From contig DSAK01000154.1 of the NCBI GenBank assembly GCA_011372825.1, positions 1 through 6,220 on the forward strand: a stretch of DNA of 6,220 bases, given 5' to 3'. The DNA comes from Campylobacterota bacterium (GTDB taxonomy: Bacteria; Campylobacterota; Campylobacteria; Campylobacterales; Sulfurovaceae). This document shows, piece by piece, positions 1 to 6,220 of the stretch. The notes beneath the pieces were generated by a model. It saw only the letters and a list, made by a program, of their open reading frames with translations, searched no databases and was not told where the DNA came from. Every line of letters starts with the position of its first letter. Positions within the stretch are counted from its first letter, which is position 1. Both the position numbers and the translations under genes were made by a program.

Positions 1-928
<928 letters not shown>

Positions 929-949
929 AAATGAATGGTTTGAACCATA

Positions 950-958
950 TGTCAAAGA
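950..958 (-). repeat. Second copy of the boxA core near the 16S start
   Basis: The minus strand carries TCTTTGACA, identical over nine bases to the core of the boxA-like element at 1061-1069, and the preceding bases are also similar (TGAT-TCTTTGACA here, TGA-TCTTTGACA there). It lies about 20 nt before the mature 16S 5' end. It could be a second boxA, one arm of a processing stem, or a relic of leader duplication. The sequence alone does not decide. Confidence 0.4.
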
Positions 959-1059
959 ATCACTTAATTTATTTCTAAATTTAAGTTTAACTCTTTTTTG
1001 CTTTTTAATAAAAGCTAAATTTTAAACTCAAATAGACGTTGATTGATACTTATATTTGG

Positions 1060-1072
1060 TTGTCAAAGATCA
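1060..1072 (-). promoter_or_regulatory. boxA-like antitermination element in the rRNA leader
   Basis: The minus strand reads TGATCTTTGACAA. This matches 11 of 13 positions of the E. coli rrn boxA form TGCTCTTTAACAA as I recall it. In rrn operons boxA RNA binds NusB/NusE (S10) and makes RNA polymerase resistant to Rho. The element lies about 50 nt downstream of the predicted start site and 14 nt downstream of a hairpin, in the same boxB-then-boxA order as E. coli leaders. The match and position are seen directly; the function is inferred. Confidence 0.6.
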
Positions 1073-1086
1073 TGCACATTCACTAT

Positions 1087-1106
1087 CCTCATCAACTCGA
1101 TGAAGG
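1087..1106 (-). other. Small hairpin 5' of boxA (boxB-like)
   Basis: In the RNA, CCTTCATC (1106-1099) can pair with GATGAGG (1093-1087) around the five-base loop GAGTT, with one bulged U. It starts about 15 nt into the predicted transcript and ends 14 nt before the boxA-like element. E. coli rrn leaders also place a boxB hairpin just before boxA. The stem is short, so this is a positional argument more than a structural one. Confidence 0.4.
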
Positions 1107-1127
1107 TCTCTGTGTTTGTGGATGCGT

Positions 1128-1156
1128 ATTATAGCAGTAAAGTTTTATAATGTCAA
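1128..1156 (-). promoter_or_regulatory. Perfect-consensus sigma70 promoter of the rRNA operon
   Basis: On the minus strand TTGACA (1156-1151) and TATAAT (1133-1128) are separated by exactly 17 bp. Both hexamers and the spacer match the sigma70 optimum. The discriminator reads ACGCATC, so transcription should begin near 1121-1119. Upstream of the -35 there is an A/T-rich stretch with A and T tracts (about 1160-1200) that could act as an UP element. The promoter faces the 16S gene about 200 nt downstream, as expected for a strongly expressed rrn operon. Confidence 0.88.
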
Positions 1157-1191
1157 GGGTTTTTTGAAAAAAAATGGTGGGAATTAGAAAA

Positions 1192-1220
1192 AATATAATT
1201 TGTTGCATAAAATTGAGCAA
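1192..1220 (-). promoter_or_regulatory. Possible weak upstream tandem promoter
   Basis: On the minus strand TTGCTC (1220-1215) and TATATT (1197-1192) are separated by 17 bp. The -10 matches five of six positions, the -35 only three of six. Many rrn operons have tandem promoters, and Campylobacterota promoters often rely mainly on the -10, so it is listed. In such AT-rich DNA a match of this quality can arise by chance. Confidence 0.2.
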
Positions 1221-1282
1221 AAAATAACAAAAATATAATCTAAAGAGAAACAAATGGTATTTAGTGTCAATATATTCCAATT

Positions 1283-1930
1283 TTACAAATTTTCTCTTCC
1301 AACTCTAAATGCATATCCTGTTTCTGGGTTGATTCTTATGGTAAAATCTCCATTGGGATGGAAAAAATTTATATTGCAAGGAGTTGCTTGCGTGGTTGCA
1401 AAATTTGGTGTTGCTGATTGTGTAAAACTTCGATGCAATCTACCCATTGAATCAAAACCTATATGCTGAACCCCTGCACAACTTCCTGTAAAAGTAACAC
1501 GATTTATGCCAAATTTTCTAGTAATGAAAATATTTTCGCTTACTGTACCATCACCACCTGTTGAACAATCTGTATTATTCCAAAACATAGGTCTACCACT
1601 TAGTGGTTCTATAGCTGCTTCCCCTTGTATATCAATGTTGCCACCATAATTGTTTTTATCCGCTCCAATTACATAAAACCAACCACTATTATTCGCACAT
1701 CTTCTAAATCTTATGCTCCAAAATGCTCTTTGCCAATCTTGTCGTTGTGGATTTATAGTATTATCAGTCAAAGCAAGGTGTTGTGTATAACGGATATCAG
1801 ATAGTATTTGAGCTGCCGCTTGTTCTAGTGAGTCAGATTGTAAGCGTGGTATTGAAATAGCAGCTAAGATACCTAAAACAACGATGACAAACACAAGCTC
1901 AATCATAGTAAAAGCAGAAGAATTTTTCAA
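1283..1930 (-). CDS. Type II/IV pseudopilin (prepilin-type N-terminal cleavage/methylation protein, GspH-like)
   Basis: The protein has 215 residues from the chosen start. Residues 7-30 are a class III signal anchor: FTMIELVFVIVVLGILAAI followed by SIPRL. Prepilin peptidase should cut between Ala6 and Phe7, which makes Glu11 the conserved Glu5 and Pro28 the conserved Pro22 of the mature pilin. Ala instead of Gly at -1 is, as I recall, common in campylobacterotal pseudopilins. The rest is a periplasmic domain with four cysteines (78, 122, 151, 185), enough for two disulfides, and it ends in a GspH/FimT-like strand pair with a PETGYAF motif. I chose TTG at 1930 because AAGGAG lies 6 nt upstream and gives the short leader MKNSSA. 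The ATG at 1975 would add 15 residues unlike a prepilin leader and has no comparable ribosome site. The role is a minor subunit of a type II secretion or type IV pilus pseudopilus. No assembly genes are adjacent, so the machine it serves is unknown. Confidence 0.87.
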   Translation of the reverse strand: MKNSSAFTMIELVFVIVVLGILAAISIPRLQSDSLEQAAAQILSDIRYTQHLALTDNTINPQRQDWQRAFWSIRFRRCANNSGWFYVIGADKNNYGGNIDIQGEAAIEPLSGRPMFWNNTDCSTGGDGTVSENIFITRKFGINRVTFTGSCAGVQHIGFDSMGRLHRSFTQSATPNFATTQATPCNINFFHPNGDFTIRINPETGYAFRVGRENL

Positions 1931-1936
1931 AAGTAG

Positions 1937-1942
1937 CTCCTT
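1937..1942 (-). promoter_or_regulatory. Shine-Dalgarno that fixes the TTG start of the pseudopilin gene
   Basis: The minus strand reads AAGGAG, six bases before TTG at 1930-1928. It is the only good ribosome site near the gene start and decides the choice of TTG over the upstream ATG at 1975. Its first three bases (1942-1940) also belong to the 3' arm of the hairpin at 1940-1976. Confidence 0.7.
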
Positions 1943-1976
1943 GTGGTGTCTCTCATCGAGAGAATAATACCACAAG
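1940..1976 (-). other. Imperfect hairpin between aclA and the pseudopilin gene, overlapping its ribosome site
   Basis: In the minus-strand RNA, CUUGUGGU (1976-1969) pairs with ACCACAAG (1947-1940) in 8 of 8 positions. Inside that, UCUCUC (1963-1958) pairs with GAGAGA (1954-1949) around a three-base loop. The two stems are separated by an asymmetric internal loop (five bases against one). The 3' side of the stem is followed by GAGCTACTTTTG, a poor U-tract, so it is not a classical intrinsic terminator for acl. The outer arm pairs the AAG of the AAGGAG ribosome site. It may attenuate translation of the pseudopilin gene, protect the 3' end of acl mRNA, or both. The pairing is seen directly; the function is inferred. 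Confidence 0.5.
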
Positions 1977-2001
1977 TGTAGTTTTTTATCAAGTTTTTAG
2001 A

Positions 2002-3816
2002 TTATATCTCTGGTGCTGTTTGGATATCATATAAGATATCGTCCCATGGATGGCGATACATAGGCATAGCAAGACGTTTTTCATCTAAGATATGTCCGAT
2101 AAATCCTATACTTCTTCCTAAGATAAAAAATGCATTAAGGGCTCCTGCGTCTATAAACACATCAATCTCTTCGTCACTATAGCCCAATGCTCTCCACATA
2201 TCTACCATTAATATACCTATGGTTCCATCGACATTGAGGATAAGGTTGTCTTTTTTAGAAGTTGTGAGCTCCTCAACAGTAAGCGCATAATCTAAGAGTG
2301 GTGTTGAAGGAAAATTCTCGGCAGCAAATTTCTTGAGACCACTTACACGTAAATCAGGGTTGCGGACCGATTTAATACGATGACCAATCCCTGGAATTGC
2401 AATGCCTTGTTTTTTCATATAGCTTAAAAACTCTGCAGGTGTCATGTTGCAATCATTAGCATATTTGAAGTACTTCGCAGCACCATCAATTGCACCGCCA
2501 AATCTAGGCCCAATAGTTAAAAGTCCTGAGATAAGCGAGGAGATAACATCCTTGCCTGCTCTTGCAGTTACTTTAGCATTATGAGCTCCACTTACAGCTG
2601 GTCCATGGTCTGCTACAGTTTTAAGCACTGTTTCTAGGAAATCGACTGCCCATCTAGGGTAACGTTTCTTAAACCACAAGATACTCATAACATCACCGAT
2701 TGTAAAGCCAGTATCAGGGGTAGCTACAGAACTAATAGGATATCCACAATAAGTAGCCTCTTCGCCTCTATCATCAGAGATAGTACAAACGAAGTTTTTA
2801 CTTTTTCTAACTTTTGGAATCTCTCTTACTTGTGGCTCTACTATCTCGGTTATCACACCATCGGCTTTGAGTTTACCATAAACTTCTGCTATCAATTTTG
2901 GTAAGTCATTGAATGATTTTGGCACATAGATGCCAGCTTGAGCCATAGCTTCATTTTTAGCAGCAGCTGTTTCTCTCTCGGCATTTGCACTTGCTCCTGC
3001 ATGACCAAACTGCACACCACTGTCATAATATTTAGCAATTGTTCCTATGCACCATGCGATGATTGGTTTTGTAATCTTGCCGGTTTTAACAGCATCTATA
3101 ACTTTATACTCTTCTACACCACCAACTTCACCAAGTAGAAGCATATATTTTACTTCAGGGTTGTCTTGCATTCTTAAAAGATTGTCGATAAATACCGAGC
3201 CAACAAATCTATCTCCACCAATCGCAACCCCCTCTGCTATACCATCAGCATTGATAGATATGATATTGCAAAGCTCATTAAAGAGTCCACCACTTCTAGT
3301 AACAAGCCCACAACTTCCTGCACGGTGTAATTTGGAGTTGATGATATTTTCTATAGTTCCACCAACATTGGCTATCTTAAACGCTCCTGGTACAATCCCA
3401 CCAACTGTCGCTGGACCAATGACAGTCACACCAAGCTCTCTGGCTTTTGCATTCATCCCACGAGCTAATCTCTCAGGGATACCTTCGGCTGTAATCATGA
3501 TAGTTTTAAAGCCACCCAAATTCAAAGCTTCCATAGTAACATCATATGCTGTTCTAAATGAAGCAAAATTTAAAAGTACATCTGCATTTGGAAAATCACT
3601 TTTTGCCTCTGTTGTGTTTTTATATAGAGGTATCATAATCTCATCAGCACCCCAAAAAAACTTCTCAAATTTTGAAGAACTAGTAGGAGCAACTATTGCC
3701 GCTACCGATGGAGTTTCTCGTCCTATTGTGTAGTCATAATCCAACATTCTTTGAATCGCACTTGCGTTGTTATTCCAAAAAATTGCTTGTGTATCTTTAG
3801 TAAATAATTGTGCCAT
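2002..3816 (-). CDS. aclA: ATP citrate lyase, large subunit AclA (CoA-ligase and citrate-synthase-like domains)
   Basis: The protein has 604 residues, normal for bacterial AclA, and aligns by memory with the C-terminal part of human ACLY. Residues 1-320 form the succinyl-CoA-synthetase-alpha-like region (CoA-binding Rossmann fold plus ligase fold). They contain the phosphohistidine motif FGHAGA with His272, which corresponds to human His760 and carries the phosphate from ATP to citrate. Residues about 345-604 are the citrate-synthase-like domain that cleaves citryl-CoA to acetyl-CoA and oxaloacetate. Its catalytic residues are present as His404 (DHGPAVSGAHN), His479 (GIGHR) and Asp530 (NVDG), with the same 75- and 51-residue spacing as human His900, His975 and Asp1026. 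The C-terminal GFIGH...YRHPWDDI signature is also conserved. It is cytoplasmic and works as a complex with AclB in the reductive TCA cycle. The start ATG lies 9 nt after aclB with a good SD, indicating one operon. Names follow the Chlorobium convention; some annotations swap A and B. Confidence 0.97.
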   Translation of the reverse strand: MAQLFTKDTQAIFWNNNASAIQRMLDYDYTIGRETPSVAAIVAPTSSSKFEKFFWGADEIMIPLYKNTTEAKSDFPNADVLLNFASFRTAYDVTMEALNLGGFKTIMITAEGIPERLARGMNAKARELGVTVIGPATVGGIVPGAFKIANVGGTIENIINSKLHRAGSCGLVTRSGGLFNELCNIISINADGIAEGVAIGGDRFVGSVFIDNLLRMQDNPEVKYMLLLGEVGGVEEYKVIDAVKTGKITKPIIAWCIGTIAKYYDSGVQFGHAGASANAERETAAAKNEAMAQAGIYVPKSFNDLPKLIAEVYGKLKADGVITEIVEPQVREIPKVRKSKNFVCTISDDRGEEATYCGYPISSVATPDTGFTIGDVMSILWFKKRYPRWAVDFLETVLKTVADHGPAVSGAHNAKVTARAGKDVISSLISGLLTIGPRFGGAIDGAAKYFKYANDCNMTPAEFLSYMKKQGIAIPGIGHRIKSVRNPDLRVSGLKKFAAENFPSTPLLDYALTVEELTTSKKDNLILNVDGTIGILMVDMWRALGYSDEEIDVFIDAGALNAFFILGRSIGFIGHILDEKRLAMPMYRHPWDDILYDIQTAPEI

Positions 3817-3821
3817 ATCTT

Positions 3822-3827
3822 CTCCTT
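3822..3827 (-). promoter_or_regulatory. aclA ribosome site overlapping the aclB stop codon
   Basis: The junction reads TAAGGAGAAGATATG on the minus strand. The AAGGAG Shine-Dalgarno uses the last two bases of the aclB TAA stop and lies 5 nt before the aclA ATG. A ribosome ending aclB is therefore already on the aclA initiation site, which favours coupled synthesis of the two subunits. Confidence 0.7.
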
Positions 3828-5160
3828 ATCCCTCTACTGCCATTCTCACGATATCAGTCACATGAGTTTCTGGTCCATACACATCTATCCAAAGTCCCAA
3901 TCTATCGGCTGCCTCTTTGATATCTTTTAGCCCTTTTTCATAGTTTGGTCCACCACGTCTGACATAAATCTTGACCCCTACATCTTTCAACTTCTGTGCA
4001 TATTTTTCAAAAGCAAGGATAATCCCTGTGAAAGTCTTTGCAACATCTGTAAAGTTTGCGATAGCTCCACCGATGATAAGTACTTTGTCTCGACCTTTTG
4101 GATCTTTTTCCCGAGTCATCAAATCAAGCAATGTTTCTGCGTAAAATTGTGTCTCACCAGTAGTAGGTCCCCCACTATACTCGCCATAATTTGCCAAATC
4201 TTCAATCCCTGCAAGATCAGCGATAGTGTCGGCATACACTACAGATGCACCACCACCTGCGACCATGGTCCATATACGAGCCTCTGGTTTTAGTACTGTT
4301 AATTTCAAAGATGCACCACTCTTGGCGTCCGCTTCTTCTATCGCAAGAACTTCTGGTGATTTCTCTTCCATCCCAAATGATGTTGGGTACTCAACATCGC
4401 CCCATGCCTCAGCCATCATAAATCCGGCTGTATCATCAAGCTTGGCAACCATATCAAGAAGCTCTATCCTGTTTCCTTGCATTACAAAAGGGTTGATCTC
4501 AAGGTAAGCAAAGTTAAGCTCTCTGTATGCTCTGAAGAAACCGATAGCAAATTTTGCAAATCCCTCTTTGTCCTTATCTGCAACATCGTTTGGGATATTT
4601 GCTCTGATTTTAGCCTCTATCTCTTCTTCTGTCTCGGTAATTGAAAAAACTACTTCAGTCACTTTGTCCCAATTCTCTTCTACCTCCATACCGCCTTCTG
4701 CTGACATATAAAGCACATCATCATCGCCCACACAAGTGACGCTTATGTAGTATTCTTCTTCTTGAGAGTGCGGCGTAAATGGCTCAACTATAAAATGTGT
4801 CAAATAGTCTGTTTTTGCTTCTCCATCAGGAGTATCGCCATTAAATGAGAAATATACTGATTGCTTCGTAGCACTCTTCTCATCTATCCATGATGCAGCC
4901 TTTTCTAGACTAACATCACCAGGTTTTGCGTCTTTGAATAAAACAAGACCATTTTTGCCCCTTTTTCCAAAAAGCATATCTGGTTTTGCCACCAAAGGCT
5001 TAGATGCAAGCCATTCTTTCTCTTTTGCTGCCTCTTTGAGTTCTGTTCCATTTTGTACCATTACGGTCTCGTAAGCATAAGTAAAATCACTAAAATACTT
5101 ATCCCAATGGTTTGCTAAAATTGTTTTAGCGTCATACTCTCTAATCGCTTTTTGAGCCAT
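3826..5160 (-). CDS. aclB: ATP citrate lyase, small subunit AclB (ATP-grasp, citrate-binding)
   Basis: The protein has 444 residues and matches the N-terminal part of human ACLY throughout. Residues 1-245 are the ATP-grasp region, with VAKPDMLFGKRGKNGLV (57-73) at the nucleotide fold, FIVEPFTPHSQEEEYY (123-138) and YLEINPFV (219-226) near the metal site. Residues about 255-444 are the succinyl-CoA-synthetase-beta-like flavodoxin fold, with DAKSGASLKLT, WTMVAGGGASVVY, NYGEYSGGPTTGET and VRRGGPNYEKGL. Asn369, Thr371 and Arg402 occupy the positions of human Asn346, Thr348 and Arg379, which I recall as citrate contacts. It supplies ATP and citrate binding, while the phosphorylated histidine is on AclA. 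The ATG at 5160 has AAAAGGAG six bases upstream. It is first in the aclBA operon. The 115 bp upstream must hold the promoter, but no strong consensus is visible there; the best pair is TTGCAA-18-TATTTT at 5217-5188. Confidence 0.96.
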   Translation of the reverse strand: MAQKAIREYDAKTILANHWDKYFSDFTYAYETVMVQNGTELKEAAKEKEWLASKPLVAKPDMLFGKRGKNGLVLFKDAKPGDVSLEKAASWIDEKSATKQSVYFSFNGDTPDGEAKTDYLTHFIVEPFTPHSQEEEYYISVTCVGDDDVLYMSAEGGMEVEENWDKVTEVVFSITETEEEIEAKIRANIPNDVADKDKEGFAKFAIGFFRAYRELNFAYLEINPFVMQGNRIELLDMVAKLDDTAGFMMAEAWGDVEYPTSFGMEEKSPEVLAIEEADAKSGASLKLTVLKPEARIWTMVAGGGASVVYADTIADLAGIEDLANYGEYSGGPTTGETQFYAETLLDLMTREKDPKGRDKVLIIGGAIANFTDVAKTFTGIILAFEKYAQKLKDVGVKIYVRRGGPNYEKGLKDIKEAADRLGLWIDVYGPETHVTDIVRMAVEG

Positions 5161-5166
5161 CAGATT

Positions 5167-5174
5167 CTCCTTTT
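5167..5174 (-). promoter_or_regulatory. aclB ribosome binding site
   Basis: The minus strand reads AAAAGGAG, with six bases before the aclB ATG. This strong site supports the start at 5160 and fits high expression of a central carbon-fixation enzyme. Confidence 0.7.
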
Positions 5175-5275
5175 ATTACTAAGTTGAAAAATAGTAACAT
5201 CAAGAAAGTCTTTGCAACCTTGAAATAACACAAAACAGATATTATTTCTATTTAATTGTGTATTTTAGAAACAAA

Positions 5276-6220
5276 TTATCGCTCCTTGTTGCACGGTACT
5301 ATTCCATAGTATCGCATTTGGCAACTCTCCTTGAGACTATTTGAGTCAAAACACGATTTGTTATCTGCTTTTAGCTCTTGGGCTTTCCAATAAGGTCCAT
5401 AGATACGATATGCAAAATGTTTGTTAGGATCACTAAGCACTTCAAATAGAGGTCTAGAGAGAACTATCGATGCGCTAGCTATAAACAACATGGACAAAAC
5501 AACTACAAAACCTTTTTTGTGAAATCCTTGATGCTCAGGAAGCCTTACTCTTAAAGAGCGATAATATATCTCAAGTGCTGGGATAATAGCCATCATTACA
5601 TAAGGTGCAAAATCCATCAAAGATATCCGTTGGCGAATCGACAAGAGCAAAGAGGCAACAAACGGGATAAAAGAGATATACCAAATCAGCTTTTTATCTT
5701 GCCGGATCAATATCCGATAGAATGCAAAAACCACATACAAAAAAACAAATGGAGAAAAAAGAGCAGCATATACTCCAAAAAGCTCAACGAGATAACCCGA
5801 TGGTCGCCCCCCAATGACTATGAATTTCTCAAAAACCAAAGAGAATGCTAAAAAAATAGTTGATATCAATATCGTCTGTTTTTGTTTATTGACCAAGGCA
5901 TATATCAACAGTGCAGTAAAAAATATAGCTGATGCAAGGTGTATAAACAAAAATCCAACCATTACGACAATCTCAAGCCATAATTTACCACGGATATGTG
6001 CATAAAGATACAATGACACCAACATTATAACAGCCATCGCTTCACTTGCAAGTGTACTAGCTACTAAAATCCCTGGCAAAAAGAGAAATATCGCTGTAGC
6101 CATATATGCATCTTCGACTCTAGGGCGGAAATATTCGAGGGTAAAAAGCAAAAATGCTATAGTTGCTAAAATCGCCAAAATGACAAATACAATCCTCAAT
6201 CCAAAAAAACCCTCTACATA
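5276..6220 (-). CDS. Polytopic membrane protein, C-terminal part; possible GT-C type glycosyltransferase (5' end beyond window)
   Basis: The frame is open from the window edge to the TAA at 5276, giving 314 visible residues. A TTG at 6199 could be read as a start but lacks a well-placed ribosome site, and the frame continues upstream as YVEGFFG, so the true start almost certainly lies outside. About nine or ten hydrophobic segments fill most of the protein. They are joined by short basic loops (for example KQKQ, RQDKK, RSLRVR), and the protein ends in a polar tail of about 60 residues with three cysteines. The layout, with an early FLFLPGILVASTLASEA segment, resembles GT39/PMT_2 or ArnT-like GT-C enzymes, which move sugars from polyprenyl-phosphate donors at the membrane. 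Their catalytic acidic motif sits in the first outer loop, which is outside this window, so activity cannot be judged. A polymerase/ligase or an uncharacterised membrane protein is equally possible. The gene ends 115 bp before aclB and no clear terminator is visible between them. Confidence 0.65.
   Translation of the reverse strand, partial: YVEGFFGLRIVFVILAILATIAFLLFTLEYFRPRVEDAYMATAIFLFLPGILVASTLASEAMAVIMLVSLYLYAHIRGKLWLEIVVMVGFLFIHLASAIFFTALLIYALVNKQKQTILISTIFLAFSLVFEKFIVIGGRPSGYLVELFGVYAALFSPFVFLYVVFAFYRILIRQDKKLIWYISFIPFVASLLLSIRQRISLMDFAPYVMMAIIPALEIYYRSLRVRLPEHQGFHKKGFVVVLSMLFIASASIVLSRPLFEVLSDPNKHFAYRIYGPYWKAQELKADNKSCFDSNSLKESCQMRYYGIVPCNKER

Larger units (their letters stand above)
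929..1120 (-). other. rRNA operon leader (pre-16S 5' leader RNA)
   Basis: This is the transcribed spacer between the predicted start site near 1120 and the mature 16S 5' end. It is AT-rich and has no convincing reading frame. From the 5' side of the RNA it holds a short hairpin (1106-1087), a boxA-like element (1072-1060), an AT-rich stretch, a second copy of the boxA core (958-950) and a small palindrome, ATGGT-TTGA-ACCAT (948-935), beside the mature end. Such leaders in bacterial rrn operons load the Nus antitermination complex and pair with sequence 3' of 16S for RNase III processing. The pairing partner lies outside this window, so the processing stem cannot be checked here. Confidence 0.75.

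Noticed and set aside
1236..1270. A TTGACA just after the pseudopilin stop as another -35 box
   Set aside because: No acceptable -10 lies 15-19 bp downstream; the nearest AT-rich hexamers are 22 or more bases away.
1092..1280. A 62-codon minus-strand frame over the rRNA promoter region
   Set aside because: It runs through the rrn promoter and is rich in Phe, Tyr and Ile as expected of random AT-rich DNA. No good ribosome site precedes it.
1931..1975. ATG at 1975 as the pseudopilin start
   Set aside because: It adds residues unlike a prepilin leader and its codons lie within the hairpin. The TTG at 1930 has AAGGAG at ideal spacing and gives a normal leader.
1940..1987. Plus-strand intrinsic terminator (hairpin followed by six T at 1982-1987)
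   Set aside because: No gene on the plus strand would use it, and the T run begins five bases after the stem.
3047..3733. A 228-codon plus-strand open frame
   Set aside because: It is antisense to aclA, low in complexity (Ser/Pro/Ile rich) and has no recognisable domain. It is a codon-bias shadow of a strongly conserved gene.
4226..4507. A 93-codon plus-strand open frame
   Set aside because: It is the shadow of aclB on the opposite strand, with no ribosome site or family resemblance.
5188..5217. Promoter for aclBA, TTGCAA-18-TATTTT
   Set aside because: Both hexamers match only four of six positions in AT-rich DNA, too weak to list as a feature. The operon promoter may also lie elsewhere in the gap or further upstream.

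Overview
The window looks like chromosomal DNA from a chemolithoautotrophic member of the Campylobacterota (formerly Epsilonproteobacteria). Two things support this. The 16S rRNA gene has the campylobacterotal 5' end and helix signatures. The two-subunit ATP citrate lyase (aclB-aclA) is the hallmark enzyme of the reductive TCA cycle that such organisms use to fix CO2. The 16S text is nearest in style to the Sulfurimonas/Sulfurovum part of the phylum, but I cannot place a genus by eye.

Every convincing gene is on the minus strand, so the biological order runs from high to low coordinates. (1) 6220-5276: the C-terminal part of a polytopic membrane protein, cut by the window edge, possibly a GT-C type glycosyltransferase. 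(2) 5160-3826: aclB, the ATP-grasp/citrate-activating subunit. (3) 3816-2002: aclA, the phosphohistidine/CoA-ligase plus citrate-synthase-like subunit. It lies 9 nt behind aclB, and its Shine-Dalgarno overlaps the aclB stop. (4) 1930-1283: a type II/IV pseudopilin, probably starting at TTG. (5) About 1282-931: a non-coding stretch with a perfect-consensus sigma70 promoter, an AT-rich upstream tract, and a leader RNA holding a hairpin and two boxA-like elements. (6) About 928-1: the 5' three fifths of the 16S rRNA gene, cut by the window start.

Functionally, AclB and AclA together cleave citrate with ATP and CoA to acetyl-CoA and oxaloacetate, which closes the reductive TCA cycle. The pseudopilin and the membrane protein have no evident link to that pathway and look like independent neighbours. 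The rRNA control region is the most information-dense non-coding part. The second regulatory candidate is an imperfect hairpin between aclA and the pseudopilin, whose 3' arm includes half of the pseudopilin Shine-Dalgarno. I saw no mobile element, CRISPR array, tRNA or clear sign of recent transfer, and no obviously new multi-gene system.
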